DNA of 64,000 nucleotides from NCBI RefSeq assembly GCF_027019125.1, contig NZ_JALUXE010000002.1:1-64000 (forward strand), in the 5' to 3' direction. Below are positions 36,553 through 46,305 of this stretch, piece by piece (the stretch's first letter is position 1; the number at the start of each line of letters is the position of its first letter). Below the pieces are notes generated by a model. The model was not told where the DNA came from and did no database searches. It saw only the letters and a list, made by a program, of their open reading frames with translations. Source of the stretch: Roseovarius sp. (GTDB lineage: Bacteria > Pseudomonadota > Alphaproteobacteria > Rhodobacterales > Rhodobacteraceae). Made by a program: the position numbers and the translations under genes.

Positions 36553-38373
36553 TCAGTCTTTCTTCGACATGCGCTTGCGCTCATGCGGGTCGAGATAGCG
36601 TTTGCGCAGGCGGATCGACTGCGGTGTCACCTCGACCAGTTCATCATCGTCGATATAGGCGATGGCCTCTTCCAGCGTCATCGTGATGGGCGTGGTCAGG
36701 CGCACGGCCTCGTCGGTGCCCGAGGCGCGGACGTTGGTCAGCTTCTTGCCCTTGAGCGGGTTCACTTCGAGGTCGTTGTCGCGGCTGTGCTCGCCAATGA
36801 TCATGCCGGTATAGACCTTGGCCTGCGCGCCAAGGAACATGCGGCCGCGCTCTTCGAGGTTCCAGAGCGCATAGGCTACCGCCTCGCCGTTTTCCATCGA
36901 GATGAGGACGCCCGCACGCCGACCGGGAATGGGGCCGCGATGCGGGGCCCAGGAATGGAACACCCGGTTGAGCACGCCAGTGCCCCGCGTGTCGGTGAGG
37001 AATTCGCCATGATAGCCGATCAGGCCGCGCGACGGCACATGCGCGATGATACGCGTCTTGCCTGCGCCCGAGGGTTTCATCTCGACCAGATCGCCCTTGC
37101 GCGGGCCAGTGATCTTTTCGATCACGGCGCCGGTGAATTCGTCGTCGACGTCGATGGTGACTTCTTCGATCGGTTCGAGACGTTCGCCATTCTCGCCATC
37201 GCGCATGAGCACCTGCGGGCGGGAGATGCTGAGCTCGAACCCTTCGCGGCGCATGTTCTCGATCAGAACGCCCATCTGCAATTCGCCGCGACCGGCCACC
37301 TCGAAGGCGTCGCCGCCGGGGGTGTCGGTCACTTTGATGGCGACGTTCGACTCGGCCTCTTTCATCAGGCGTTCGCGGATCACGCGGCTCTGGACCTTCT
37401 TGCCTTCGCGGCCGGCCAAGGGGCTGTCGTTGATGCCGAAAGTGACGGTGATGGTGGGCGGATCAATCGGCTGTGCCGCGATCGGGTCCTCGACGGCGAG
37501 GGCGCAGATCGTGTCGGCGACGGTCGCCTTGGACATGCCTGCAAGGCTGACGATGTCACCGGCGGTGGCCTCTTCGATGTCCTGGCTGGAGAGACCGCGG
37601 AAGGCCTGGATCCGGGTTACGCGGAATTGTTCGATTTTCTGGCCAATGCGGCTGAGCGCCTGCACGGTCTGGCCCACCTTGAGGCGGCCCGATTCGACGC
37701 GCCCTGTGAGCAGGCGGCCGACAAAGGGATCAGCCCCGAGCGTGGTGGCCAGCATGCGGAAATCGTCGTCGAGATGGGCGAGCTGCTTGGGCGCGGGCAC
37801 ATGGTTGACGATCAGTTCGAAGAGCGCCGAGAGATCCTTGCGCGGGCCGTCAAGCTCGTGGTCGGCCCAACCGGCGCGGCCAGAGGCATACATATGCGGA
37901 AAGTCGAGCTGATCGTCATTGGCGTCGAGCGAGGCGAAGAGATCGAAGCATTCGTTCAGCGCGCGATCGGGTTCGGCATCGGGTTTGTCGACCTTGTTGA
38001 GCACGACGATGGGGCGCAGCCCGAGGCGCAGCGCCTTGGAGGTCACGAATTTCGTTTGCGGCATCGGCCCTTCGGCGGCGTCGACCAGAAGGACAACCCC
38101 GTCGACCATGGACAGGATACGCTCGACCTCGCCGCCGAAATCGGCGTGGCCGGGGGTGTCGACGATGTTGATGCGCGTCTTTTTATAGAGAACGCTGGTG
38201 GGTTTGGCGAAGATGGTGATGCCGCGCTCGCGTTCCAAATCGTTGCTGTCCATGGCGCGTTCGTCCACGGCCTGATTGGCGCGGAAGGCACCGGATTGTT
38301 TCAGCAATTGGTCGACGAGCGTGGTTTTGCCGTGGTCGACGTGGGCGATGATGGCGATATTGCGCAGATCCAT
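36553..38373 (-). CDS. typA: Ribosome-associated GTPase TypA/BipA
   Basis: 606 residues starting [18 protein letters not shown], the family-typical N-terminus. G1 is A-H-V-D-H-G-K-T, G3 is D-T-P-G-H-A-D-F and G4 is N-K-V-D-K. Domains follow the EF-G order (G, beta-barrel, two alpha-beta domains, and the TypA-specific C-terminal domain). It binds the ribosome and helps assembly and growth under stress. The open frame extends 82 codons upstream, but that stretch is Arg/Pro-rich and not like the family. An alternative Met seven codons upstream is possible. Confidence 0.95.
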   Translation of the reverse strand: MDLRNIAIIAHVDHGKTTLVDQLLKQSGAFRANQAVDERAMDSNDLERERGITIFAKPTSVLYKKTRINIVDTPGHADFGGEVERILSMVDGVVLLVDAAEGPMPQTKFVTSKALRLGLRPIVVLNKVDKPDAEPDRALNECFDLFASLDANDDQLDFPHMYASGRAGWADHELDGPRKDLSALFELIVNHVPAPKQLAHLDDDFRMLATTLGADPFVGRLLTGRVESGRLKVGQTVQALSRIGQKIEQFRVTRIQAFRGLSSQDIEEATAGDIVSLAGMSKATVADTICALAVEDPIAAQPIDPPTITVTFGINDSPLAGREGKKVQSRVIRERLMKEAESNVAIKVTDTPGGDAFEVAGRGELQMGVLIENMRREGFELSISRPQVLMRDGENGERLEPIEEVTIDVDDEFTGAVIEKITGPRKGDLVEMKPSGAGKTRIIAHVPSRGLIGYHGEFLTDTRGTGVLNRVFHSWAPHRGPIPGRRAGVLISMENGEAVAYALWNLEERGRMFLGAQAKVYTGMIIGEHSRDNDLEVNPLKGKKLTNVRASGTDEAVRLTTPITMTLEEAIAYIDDDELVEVTPQSIRLRKRYLDPHERKRMSKKD

Positions 38374-38603
38374 GGGGTGTAGCTGTCCTGACATTGTTCG
38401 CCTGCGCCCTATACGCCGCGACGCGGAAAGACCAGAGGCAAAGCGCCCCCAAGGCCGGATCATGCCGCGCGTTTGTGTCGCTTTGGGAACAGGGGGGGAT
38501 GCGGGGCAGCGCCAGCATACTCGGACCGAGGCGTTGTGCCAAGGCACCGCTGCCCAGTTAGAAGCGGGCAAGGCCCGGGGTGTGCGTGGGATCGGCGAGA
38601 TAC

Positions 38604-38636
38604 AGGTCCATGCGCGCAATCAGGGCGCATGGACCT
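38604..38636. repeat. Perfect 12-base inverted repeat between ssb and typA
   Basis: AGGTCCATGCGC (38604-38615) and GCGCATGGACCT (38625-38636) are exact inverse copies with a 9-base loop. The hairpin lies 25 bases downstream of the ssb stop. No T run follows it on the ssb strand, and only CCTTTG-like bases on the other, so it is not a textbook terminator. The surrounding 38374-38661 gap holds no gene. Confidence 0.7.
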
Positions 38637-38661
38637 TTGAGGACGCGTAAAAGCCGGGGCT

Positions 38662-39165
38662 TCAGAACGGAATTTCGTCATCCATGTCGCGCGAGGGGCG
38701 ACCGCCCCCTGACGCGGGGGCCCCGCCGTAATCATTGCCATAGTCGTTGCCATAGCCCTGACCCTGACCGCTGCCGTAGCTGCCGCCGCCACCGCCGGTG
38801 GACCCGCCTTCGCCGCGGCCATCGAGCATGACGAGGGTTGAATCAAAGCCCTGAAGCACGATTTCGGTGCTGTATTTATCCTGACCGGATTGATCCTGCC
38901 ATTTGCGGGTTTGCAGCTTGCCCTCGAGATAGACCTTGGAACCTTTGCGCAGATACTGTTCGGCCACGCGCACCAGCCCTTCGGAGAAGATGGCGACGGT
39001 GTGCCATTCGGTGCGCTCGCGGCGTTCGCCGGTGTTGCGGTCTTTCCATGTTTCAGAGGTGGCGATGCGCAGGTTGCAGACCTTGCCACCGTTCTGGAAT
39101 GTCCGGACCTCGGGGTCGCGGCCCAGATTGCCGATGAGAATTACCTTGTTGACAGAGCCGGACAT
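38662..39165 (-). CDS. ssb: Single-stranded DNA-binding protein
   Basis: 167 residues. Residues ~1-110 form the OB fold: [27 protein letters not shown] and [20 protein letters not shown] Gly-rich linker follows, and the acidic tip M-D-D-E-I-P-F at the end recruits repair and replication proteins. It stands alone, divergent from the lytic transglycosylase gene. No SOS box was seen upstream. Confidence 0.97.
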   Translation of the reverse strand: MSGSVNKVILIGNLGRDPEVRTFQNGGKVCNLRIATSETWKDRNTGERRERTEWHTVAIFSEGLVRVAEQYLRKGSKVYLEGKLQTRKWQDQSGQDKYSTEIVLQGFDSTLVMLDGRGEGGSTGGGGGSYGSGQGQGYGNDYGNDYGGAPASGGGRPSRDMDDEIPF

Positions 39166-39357
39166 CGCGCCCTCCTTGAATCATGTCGTGGTTCGCGTCT
39201 GACGGTTACACCACCGCATCGGCGTGAAGGAAAGGTTAAAATTGTCGATAAATGCGACGAAACCCGCCGATGCCGTGCGAAGCCGTAAAAGAAGTCTCGA
39301 AATTCGTGTTGAATTGCCTATAGTGCCGCCAGATAGACGGATGGGGGCAGGACAGGA

Positions 39358-39948
39358 ATGCGGTGGATCGCAAGCGCGCTTGTGGCCTTTGGGCTGGTTG
39401 TGCCGAGTTTTGCGGAGGCGGATGTGCTTTCGAGCAAGAGCCGGGTGAGCCTCTTCAAGTCACAGACCAAGGTTTTGGATACCAGGGCGCGGCAGCAATA
39501 CAACAATTCGGTGCGGCTTCAGCCGGAGCGGGTCAAGACGCCAACGATGTGGGACGATCTGAGCCCGGTTTTCCGGGGTGTCTATCGCGGGCCCTATCTC
39601 GACATGGCTAAGCAGGCGGCGCGGCGCTATCAGGTGCCCGAGGACCTGTTCCTGCGGCTGGTGCAGCAGGAGTCGGGCTGGCGGGCGGATGCGCGCTCGC
39701 ACAAGGGCGCGATTGGGTTGGCACAGTTGATGCCGGAGACCGCGCGCAATCTGGGGGTCAACCCGCATGATCCGCGCGAGAACCTGGAAGGCGGCGCGCG
39801 CTATCTGGCGGAGCAGTATCGCACATTCGGGTCATGGCGGCTGGCGCTTGCGGCCTATAATGCGGGACCGGGAGCCGTGTCGAAATACGGGGGCGTGCCG
39901 CCCTATCAAGAGACGCGCAATTACGTGAAGGTGATCCTCGGAAGCTGA
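39358..39948 (+). CDS. Lytic transglycosylase, Slt type
   Basis: 196 residues. The signal peptide spans ~1-22. The SLT domain begins near residue 80 with [21 protein letters not shown]; the catalytic Glu is in Q-E-S-G. It continues with [13 protein letters not shown] and [10 protein letters not shown]. The enzyme cleaves peptidoglycan glycan strands to anhydro-muropeptides in the periplasm. GCAGGACAGG precedes the ATG. Its stop codon is part of an 18-base palindrome shared with the convergent gene. Confidence 0.92.
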   Translation: MRWIASALVAFGLVVPSFAEADVLSSKSRVSLFKSQTKVLDTRARQQYNNSVRLQPERVKTPTMWDDLSPVFRGVYRGPYLDMAKQAARRYQVPEDLFLRLVQQESGWRADARSHKGAIGLAQLMPETARNLGVNPHDPRENLEGGARYLAEQYRTFGSWRLALAAYNAGPGAVSKYGGVPPYQETRNYVKVILGS

Positions 39949-39963
39949 TCCCGCGCGGGATCA
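39946..39963. repeat. Perfect 18-base palindrome containing both convergent stop codons
   Basis: TGATCCCGC followed by GCGGGATCA. The first three bases are the stop of the transglycosylase gene and the last three, read on the minus strand, the stop of the binding-protein gene. There is no T run on either side. It may act as a weak two-way terminator or a 3' end stabiliser. Confidence 0.7.
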
Positions 39964-41622
39964 GGTGGCGAATCCGATCTTGTAGAGATGAATCTCGTTG
40001 GCGGGATGCTTCTCGGCGTTGACCACTTGTCCGTTGTGGTGATTGAAGAGTGCGCGCCAGTAGGGCTGAATGATCACGCCCTCCTCCCGCAGGATGGTTT
40101 GCAGGCGGGCCATGACCGGGCGACGGCGGTCCGGGTCGCTGAGGCGGTTGGCCTCGTCGAGCAATGTGTCGAACTCTTCACTCGCAAAGCCGCTCTCGTT
40201 CCATGCCGCGCTGGAGCGATAGGCGAGGCTGAGCACCTGCACATCGAGCGGGCGGTGGTTCCATTGGGTTGCCGAAAAGGGAAACTCGCGCCAGTTGGCC
40301 CAGAACTCCGGCCCGGGCAGGATGCGGCGGCGCACGGTGAGGCCTGCGTCGCGCAATTGTGCCGCGACGGCATCGCCAGTGTTGCGCTGCCATTCGTCAT
40401 CGACGGTCACAAGCTCATGTTCGAAGCCGCGAAGGCCTGCTGCCTCTACGATGGCGCGGGCCGCGGCCGGGTCATGGGGGGCGGGGCCGATCTCGGCATA
40501 GGCGGGATGAATCGGGCTGACATGATGATTGGCGGCCACGGTGCCACGCCCGCCGTAGCCCAGTTCAAGACAGATCGCGTTATCGACGGCGAGTGCCATG
40601 GCGCGGCGAATGTCGCGGTTGAGATAGGGGTTGGTGCCGACAACACGCGCGCTCTGCGAGGCGCGGATCACGGTGGTGGCGGCGGTCTCGGTGCGGGTGC
40701 GGGTCCAGCCGATGCTGTCCATGGCGTCGATGAAATCACCGACGGTTTCATAGAGCAGGTCGATCTCGCCGCGCTCGGCAGCCCCGAGCCAAGCCGAGGG
40801 GTTGAGGCCGAGGTCGATGAATTCCACGCGGTCCAGATAGGGCCCGCCAAACACATCCGTTCCCCACCAGCGGTGGTCGGGATGGCGTTCGAGCACGCAT
40901 CGGGCGCCGGGTTCGAGGCTGACAGGGCGAAAGGGGCCCGTGCCGATGCCATTGAGAAAGGGATCGCCGCCCTCATAGCTATGATGCACGATGGCGGCGG
41001 GATAGTCGGACATGTTGGCGATGACCGAAATATCGGGTTGCGAGAGGCTGAGCACGAGGGTGAGGTCGTCTAGAACCGTTATGGCACCTGTGCGGGCCTG
41101 TCCGGTGTCTGGGTCGATCAGTCCGGCGAAGCGCCCGGCCATGGAATTGCGCTCGGCGGAGGTGTCGCACCAGCGTGCGATGTTGCGGGCGACATCCTGC
41201 GCAGTGAAGGGATCGCCGTTGTTCCATGTCACGTTGGCGCGCAGATGGAGAAGGTACCGGGTGGCATCCTCGTTCACCTGCCAGCTGTCGAGCAACATGC
41301 CGGTGAAGGTGCCATCGCTCTGATATTCGACGAGATATTCCAGGAAACCACGGGTCTGATTGCCCAGCTCGCTCCAATCATAGCTGCGCGGATCGGTGAG
41401 GGGTTTCACATTCTGCTGAATGCGCAGGGTGCCGCCCTGGACCGGTGTGGTCTGGGCCTTGGCGGGGGGCGTGAGGCCGCCAAGCGCGTAGGCCGCCGAG
41501 GCGCTGAGCCCGAGGGCGGTGGCGCGCGTCAGAAACTCGCGTCGATGCATCCGGCCCGCGCGCAACGCCTCGGCATCGCGGAGAGTGGCGGGGTGCGGTG
41601 CGGTCGGGATCTGGCGCGGCAT
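39961..41622 (-). CDS. ABC transporter substrate-binding protein, family 5 (peptide/opine type)
   Basis: 553 residues from the Met at 41622. The N-terminal region has a Tat-type signal, H-R-R-E-F-L-T-R-A-T-A-L-G, followed by a hydrophobic stretch and A-K-A-Q cleavage. The mature part has the SBP family 5 pattern: L-T-D-P-R-S-Y-D-W, Y-L-L-H-L-R-A-N-V-T-W-N-N-G-D-P-F-T-A-Q-D-V and I-R-R-A-M-A-L-A-V-D-N. It should bind an oligopeptide or opine-like solute in the periplasm. No permease or ATPase genes are adjacent, so it is an orphan binding protein or serves a transporter elsewhere. The AraC-type regulator lies just upstream on the same strand. Confidence 0.85.
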   Translation of the reverse strand: MPRQIPTAPHPATLRDAEALRAGRMHRREFLTRATALGLSASAAYALGGLTPPAKAQTTPVQGGTLRIQQNVKPLTDPRSYDWSELGNQTRGFLEYLVEYQSDGTFTGMLLDSWQVNEDATRYLLHLRANVTWNNGDPFTAQDVARNIARWCDTSAERNSMAGRFAGLIDPDTGQARTGAITVLDDLTLVLSLSQPDISVIANMSDYPAAIVHHSYEGGDPFLNGIGTGPFRPVSLEPGARCVLERHPDHRWWGTDVFGGPYLDRVEFIDLGLNPSAWLGAAERGEIDLLYETVGDFIDAMDSIGWTRTRTETAATTVIRASQSARVVGTNPYLNRDIRRAMALAVDNAICLELGYGGRGTVAANHHVSPIHPAYAEIGPAPHDPAAARAIVEAAGLRGFEHELVTVDDEWQRNTGDAVAAQLRDAGLTVRRRILPGPEFWANWREFPFSATQWNHRPLDVQVLSLAYRSSAAWNESGFASEEFDTLLDEANRLSDPDRRRPVMARLQTILREEGVIIQPYWRALFNHHNGQVVNAEKHPANEIHLYKIGFAT

Positions 41623-41715
41623 CGGGGGCTTTCGTGGAGTGCGGGGCGATGTGTCTTGGATCATTAGATAATGGGCGTGCTCAAAGCGCAACCCGTAGCG
41701 CGGTATCCTGTGCGA

Positions 41716-42522
41716 TCAGTGTGCTGCGGCCATCGGTTTGCGCGTCACCGCCGCCTGTCGCAGCGCCGAGGGGGTGTGACCCGTGTGTTGCAGTACGAAG
41801 CGCGAGAAATAGGCGGCGCTGCCAAACCCGAGGCTGGCCGCAATCTGGCCAATTGGCAAATCGCCTGCTTCGAGCATGTCGCGCGCGGCATGCAGACTGC
41901 GTTCGGTCAGGAGGTCGGAGGCAGTGAGGCCCGAAGCCTGTTTGCAAACGCGTGTGAGATGGGTGGGAGTCACGCCCAGCGCGCGGGCATAGACCGCCAT
42001 GGCGCGCCCGCTGGTGTAGTCGCGGGCCACGAGTGCGGCGTAGGCCTGCATCAATCGGGCGCTGGATGTGGGCCGCTCTTGCGGGCCTTGGGCGATCATG
42101 GCGCGGCGCAGCCAGACGGTCAGCATCCGCGCCTGGGCATTGAGCGCCTCGTCCATGAAATCGCGGTTGGCGGATTGTTCGCGCTGCATCGCCTCGAGAA
42201 TGGCGGTGAGCTCGTTCTGGCTGGTGACGTCGCGGATGCGCAAGTGTTGAGCGTGGTCCGGCATCAGGATCGGGCCGCCGGCAGGCAGCAGACAGACCTG
42301 ACCAAAGCCGGTCTTGCCGAGATCGAGCGAAAACATCGTGCCTGCGGGAATGGCCAGCGCGTTGTGCACGCCGATGCCGCGCCGCACCCCGTCGATGATG
42401 GCGATTCCCTGACCACGGGTGATCCAGATCAGCGCGTGATCGGGGCAGGAATGTTGAAGCGTGAGGCGCCAGTCGGTGCCTCGCGCCCATTGCGCGACGG
42501 TCTTGATCTCTGCATGCGCCAT
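41716..42522 (-). CDS. AraC-family transcriptional regulator
   Basis: 268 residues from the Met at 42522 (M-A-H-A-E-I-K-T-V-A-Q-W). The N-terminal half is a cupin-like sensor (H-N-A-L-A-I-P-A-G-T). The C-terminal double helix-turn-helix begins near residue 170 and has L-G-V-T-P-T-H-L-T-R-V-C-K and I-A-A-S-L-G-F-G-S-A-A-Y-F-S-R-F-V, the AraC signature. It precedes the substrate-binding protein gene by 93 bases and faces away from ivd, so it may control either. The ivd operator looks TetR-type rather than AraC-type, so the binding protein is the better guess. Confidence 0.87.
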   Translation of the reverse strand: MAHAEIKTVAQWARGTDWRLTLQHSCPDHALIWITRGQGIAIIDGVRRGIGVHNALAIPAGTMFSLDLGKTGFGQVCLLPAGGPILMPDHAQHLRIRDVTSQNELTAILEAMQREQSANRDFMDEALNAQARMLTVWLRRAMIAQGPQERPTSSARLMQAYAALVARDYTSGRAMAVYARALGVTPTHLTRVCKQASGLTASDLLTERSLHAARDMLEAGDLPIGQIAASLGFGSAAYFSRFVLQHTGHTPSALRQAAVTRKPMAAAH

Positions 42523-42657
42523 TTTCGGGAACCTCAAAAGTCGGGTTTCGGCAACTATTACACCCGAAATATGACAAGTCAGGGGAGAAAGTCTGAAAAA
42601 TCTAAAAAATGGGCTGCTGTTGGCAATGCTCTGCCCAAGGTCTTTGCAGGCTTGTGA

Positions 42658-42700
42658 TTGACGGATGGGGAGAACTGGGTATAAAATGAACAAGTGTTCA
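42658..42700 (+). promoter_or_regulatory. ivd promoter with TetR-type operator
   Basis: TTGACG (42658-42663), a 16-base spacer and TATAAA (42680-42685) form a strong promoter. The palindrome TGAAC-N4-GTTCA (42687-42700) starts one base after the -10 box and covers the likely transcription start. The same half-sites, centre length and position occur before the dehydrogenase gene near 11.35 kb. A GGAGGAG ribosome-binding site follows at 42714-42720. Confidence 0.72.
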
Positions 42701-42728
42701 ATAAATCCGTTTCGGAGGAGGAAGCGCG

Positions 42729-43892
42729 ATGTTCAATGCGGTCATGCAATTTGATCTGGGCGAGGATGTGAACGCCCTGCGTGAGATGGTGCATCGCTGG
42801 GCGCAGGAGCGGGTCAAGCCGATGGCCGCAGAGGTGGACCGCAGCAACGCCTTTCCTCATGCGCTCTGGCAGGAAATGGGCGAGCTTGGCCTCTTGGGGA
42901 TCACCGTGCCCGAGGAATATGGCGGGGCGGGGATGAATTATCTCGCGCATGTCATCGCGGTCGAGGAAATCGCGCGGGCCTCTGCCTCGGTCTCGCTGAG
43001 TTACGGGGCGCATTCCAACCTCTGCGTCAATCAGATCAAGCTGAATGGCACCGAGGCGCAAAAACGGAAATACCTGCCGGCTCTGGTGAGCGGCGCGCAT
43101 GTCGGCGCGCTGGCCATGTCCGAGGCGGGGGCGGGCAGCGATGTGGTCAGCATGAAGCTGCGCGCCGAGAAGCGGAATGATCGCTACGTTCTCAATGGCA
43201 CGAAATACTGGATCACCAACGGGCCGGATGCCGATACGCTGGTGGTCTATGCCAAGACCGATCCAGAGGCGGGCAGCAAGGGGATCACGGCGTTTCTGAT
43301 CGAGAAGACGATGACGGGGTTCAGCACCTCGCCCCATTTCGACAAGCTGGGGATGCGTGGCAGCAATACGGCCGAGCTGATCTTTGATGATGTGGAAGTG
43401 CCCTTCGAGAACGTTCTGGGCGAAGAGGGCAAGGGCGTGCGCGTGCTGATGTCGGGCCTCGATTACGAGCGCGTCGTGCTGGCGGGGATCGGCACGGGGA
43501 TCATGGCGGCCTGTCTCGACGAGATCATGCCCTATCTCGCGGAGCGCAAGCAGTTTGGTCAGCCGATCGGGAATTTCCAGCTCATGCAGGGCAAGATCGC
43601 CGATATGTATACGGCGATGAATTCGGCCCGTGCCTATGTCTATGAGGTGGCCAAGGCCTGCGACCGGGGCGATGTGACCCGTCAGGATGCGGCGGCCTGC
43701 TGTCTCTATGCCTCCGAACAGGCGATGGTTCAGGCGCATCAGGCGGTGCAGGCGATGGGCGGTGCCGGATTTCTGGCCGATGCACCCGTCGCGCGGCTTT
43801 TCCGCGACGCCAAGCTGATGGAGATCGGGGCAGGGACATCCGAGATCCGGCGGATGCTGGTTGGCCGCGAGCTGATGGGGGCAATGGCATGA
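42729..43892 (+). CDS. ivd: Isovaleryl-CoA dehydrogenase
   Basis: 387 residues. It oxidises isovaleryl-CoA to 3-methylcrotonyl-CoA in leucine breakdown and passes electrons to ETF. Acyl-CoA dehydrogenase motifs are [29 protein letters not shown] and the flavin-binding Q-A-M-G-G-A-G-F. The Glu base of the isovaleryl subgroup sits inside the active site in the D-Y-E-R-V segment (G-L-D-Y-E-R-V-V-L), rather than near the C-terminus, which supports this name. It leads the leucine cluster. Confidence 0.93.
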   Translation: MFNAVMQFDLGEDVNALREMVHRWAQERVKPMAAEVDRSNAFPHALWQEMGELGLLGITVPEEYGGAGMNYLAHVIAVEEIARASASVSLSYGAHSNLCVNQIKLNGTEAQKRKYLPALVSGAHVGALAMSEAGAGSDVVSMKLRAEKRNDRYVLNGTKYWITNGPDADTLVVYAKTDPEAGSKGITAFLIEKTMTGFSTSPHFDKLGMRGSNTAELIFDDVEVPFENVLGEEGKGVRVLMSGLDYERVVLAGIGTGIMAACLDEIMPYLAERKQFGQPIGNFQLMQGKIADMYTAMNSARAYVYEVAKACDRGDVTRQDAAACCLYASEQAMVQAHQAVQAMGGAGFLADAPVARLFRDAKLMEIGAGTSEIRRMLVGRELMGAMA

Positions 43893-44365
43893 GAGGGCTT
43901 CTTGTTGCGGCGCTGATCCTGCCTTGGCCTGCGGTGGCGCAGAACCTTGTTTTCGACATCGCGCCGGTCGAGGCGTGTCTGGCGACGGGGGGCGGCCAAA
44001 TGTGTCCCGGCCTCGCGGCGGAGGCGTGCATCAACGCCACCTCTGATGGCTATACCACCGTCGGCATGGGGGCCTGCACCGATTACGAGCGCGCCGTCTG
44101 GGACCGATGGCTGAATGAAGAGTATCAGGCGCTGATGACCAAGCTCAAGGCGCAGGATGCCGAGGCCATGTCCCATGCGCCCAAGCAGGCCGACGCCTTG
44201 CGCGAGATGCAGCGGGCGTGGATCGGGTTTCGCGATGCGAAATGCGCCTATGTGGCGTCGCAATGGGGCGGTGGCACGGGGGCTGGCCCGGCGTCGATCA
44301 GTTGCCATCTGCACGAGACCGCGAGTCAGCTGTTCTATCTGCAATCGAGCCAGTTCGGGGAGTGA
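43889..44365 (+). CDS. Exported LprI/DUF1311-family protein
   Basis: 158 residues. The signal peptide covers about residues 1-17 (A-V-A-Q). The mature part has C-x(n)-C pairs and the DUF1311 core L-N-x-x-Y-Q-A-L-M-x-x-[17 protein letters not shown] and Q-L-x-x-L. Mycobacterial LprI inhibits lysozyme, but most family members are not tested. It overlaps the ivd stop by four bases, so it is translated from the leucine operon; its role there is unclear. Confidence 0.85.
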   Translation: MRGLLVAALILPWPAVAQNLVFDIAPVEACLATGGGQMCPGLAAEACINATSDGYTTVGMGACTDYERAVWDRWLNEEYQALMTKLKAQDAEAMSHAPKQADALREMQRAWIGFRDAKCAYVASQWGGGTGAGPASISCHLHETASQLFYLQSSQFGE

Positions 44366-44369
44366 TCCC

Positions 44370-44660
44370 ATGCCGCGCCGCCTCTTGTTCTTGCCGGTGG
44401 TTGCGCTGATCGCGGCGGTGGCCGGTATCGGCCTGTTGCTGGGCGGACGGGCGGTGCTGACGACCGAGACAGACGTGATCGAGCGCGTCGCGGCCCGGTA
44501 TCTGGCAGATGCAGGGCAAGGGGCGCTGCGCAGCGATTGCGCGGCGCGGCCTGCGACAAGCGCCGATCTGTGGCTGGTGGTGGTCTGTGGACGCTATGAG
44601 TATTTCGTCGATGCCTATGGGCGGGTGGCGCATGTGAACGTGGCGGGGGCTACATCATGA
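44370..44660 (+). CDS. Small membrane-anchored hypothetical protein
   Basis: 96 residues. One membrane segment lies at ~5-27, followed by a ~65-residue soluble part with two cysteines (R-S-D-C-A-A-R; V-V-V-C-G-R-Y-E-Y). The pattern suggests an exported domain with one disulfide. It begins four bases after the DUF1311 gene and overlaps the synthetase gene by four bases. I do not recognise a family. The ATG was chosen because it begins the hydrophobic stretch and lies right after the previous stop. Confidence 0.65.
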   Translation: MPRRLLFLPVVALIAAVAGIGLLLGGRAVLTTETDVIERVAARYLADAGQGALRSDCAARPATSADLWLVVVCGRYEYFVDAYGRVAHVNVAGATS

Positions 44661-46234
44661 GCGGGATGCGCCCCTTGCTGCGGTCTGCGCCTTATGACGC
44701 GCTTTATGCCGGGTTTCGCTGGGATATTCCGGCGCGGCTGAACATGGCGGCGCAGGTGTGCGATGTCTGGGCCGAGGCAGAGCCTGGGCGGGTGGCGATC
44801 ATCGACCTCTCGGGTGAGGGGCCGCGCGATGTGACTTATGGCGCGCTGCGGGCCATGGCGGATGGGTTGGCGCATGGTCTGGTCGCGCGCGGTCTGCGGC
44901 GGGGCGACCGGGTGGGCGTGCTGCGCAGTCAAGGTGCGTGGTGCGCGGCGGCGCATATCGCCATCTGGAAGATCGGCGCGATTTCGATCCCTCTTTTCAA
45001 GCTGTTCAAACAGGATGCCTTGACGAGCCGGGTGGGCGATGCCGGGGTAAAGGTGGTTGTGACGGATGCCGAGGGGGCCGCGATGCTGGAGGCCTTGCCG
45101 GAGGTGACGGCGCTGATCCCCGAAGACGAGACATTGCCCGAAGGAGGCTTCGCGACAGCGGACACCGGGGCTGAAGAACCTGCGGTGTTGATCTACACCA
45201 GCGGCACCACGGGCAGCCCCAAGGGCGCGCTGCATGCGCATCGGGTTCTGACCGGGCATTTGCCCGGCGTCGAGATGAGCCATGATTTTCTGGGGCAGCC
45301 GGGGGATTGCCTGTGGACGCCGGCGGATTGGGCGTGGATCGGGGGGCTGTTTGACGTACTGATGCCGGGGCTGGCGATCGGCGTGCCGGTGGTGGCCGCG
45401 CGGATGGCAAAGTTCTCGCCCGAGGAGTGCGGCAGGATCATCGCGCAAGGCGCTGTCAGGAACGTGTTTTTCCCACCCACCGCGCTGCGGATGCTCAAGG
45501 CGGCAGAGGCGCGCATGGAGGGTTTGCGCAGCGTGGCCAGCGGTGGCGAGCCGCTGGGGGCAGAAATGCTCGACTGGGGACGGCGCGCCTTTGGCGTGAC
45601 GATCAACGAATTCTATGGGCAGACCGAGTGCAACATGGTGGGCACGTCCTGTGCTGCTCTTTACCCGCCGGTGCCGGGCAGTCTGGGTCGGGCGGTGCCG
45701 GGGCATGAGGTGGCGGTGATTGATGCCACGGGTGCCGTGACCGAAGCTGAGGGCGAGATCGCGGTGCGGCGCGGTTCGGCCTCGATGATGCTGGAATATT
45801 GGGGGCGGCCCCGCGAGACGGCGGAGAAATTCTGTGGCGATTGGCTGCTCACGGGCGACCGGGGGGTGATCGAGGGTGGGCATATCCGCTTTGTCGGGCG
45901 CGAGGATGACGTGATCACGAGCGCGGGCTACCGTATCGGTCCGGCAGAGATCGAGGATTGCCTGCTCACCCATCCGGCGGTGGCGACGGTGGGCGTGGTG
46001 GGCAAGCCGGATGCGCTGCGCACCGAAATCGTCAAAGCCTATGTGGTGCTGAAAGAAGGGCAGGTGCCGTCGGAGGCGCTGGTGGGCGCGTTGCAAGCGC
46101 ATGTCAAGGCGCGGCTCGCGGGCTATTCCTATCCGCGCGAGATCGCCTTTCTCGACGCGCTGCCGATGACCGTCACCGGCAAGGTGATCCGCAAGGAGCT
46201 CAAGGCGCGGGCTGCGGCAGAGGGGCGGACATGA
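44657..46234 (+). CDS. AMP-dependent acyl-CoA synthetase
   Basis: 525 residues, ANL superfamily. The ATP-binding loop is Y-T-S-G-T-T-G-S-P-K-G near residue 178, with N-E-F-Y-G-Q-T-E-C-N, T-G-D-R-G and the C-terminal hinge/lysine region G-R-E-D-D-V-I-T-S-A-G-Y-R-I-G-P and T-G-K-V-I-R-K-E-L. It activates a carboxylic acid to its CoA ester; the length and motifs fit the acetyl/medium-chain acyl-CoA synthetase type. In the leucine cluster it may activate isovalerate or acetoacetate-derived acids, but the shorter length argues against a classical acetoacetyl-CoA synthetase. It is translationally coupled to the gene before it. Confidence 0.87.
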   Translation: MSGMRPLLRSAPYDALYAGFRWDIPARLNMAAQVCDVWAEAEPGRVAIIDLSGEGPRDVTYGALRAMADGLAHGLVARGLRRGDRVGVLRSQGAWCAAAHIAIWKIGAISIPLFKLFKQDALTSRVGDAGVKVVVTDAEGAAMLEALPEVTALIPEDETLPEGGFATADTGAEEPAVLIYTSGTTGSPKGALHAHRVLTGHLPGVEMSHDFLGQPGDCLWTPADWAWIGGLFDVLMPGLAIGVPVVAARMAKFSPEECGRIIAQGAVRNVFFPPTALRMLKAAEARMEGLRSVASGGEPLGAEMLDWGRRAFGVTINEFYGQTECNMVGTSCAALYPPVPGSLGRAVPGHEVAVIDATGAVTEAEGEIAVRRGSASMMLEYWGRPRETAEKFCGDWLLTGDRGVIEGGHIRFVGREDDVITSAGYRIGPAEIEDCLLTHPAVATVGVVGKPDALRTEIVKAYVVLKEGQVPSEALVGALQAHVKARLAGYSYPREIAFLDALPMTVTGKVIRKELKARAAAEGRT

Positions 46235-46305
46235 TGTGTTTCAGCCATGAGAAAAGGGCTGGCGCGATGGCCAGCCCTCAGCGTCCGATCCGGTTTGGGA
46301 GGGGA

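Noticed and set aside
41623..41691. Longer start (TTG at 41691 or ATG at 41664) for the substrate-binding protein
   Set aside because: Neither has a ribosome-binding site, and the Tat signal is placed normally when starting at 41622. The 41622 start is itself only moderately supported.
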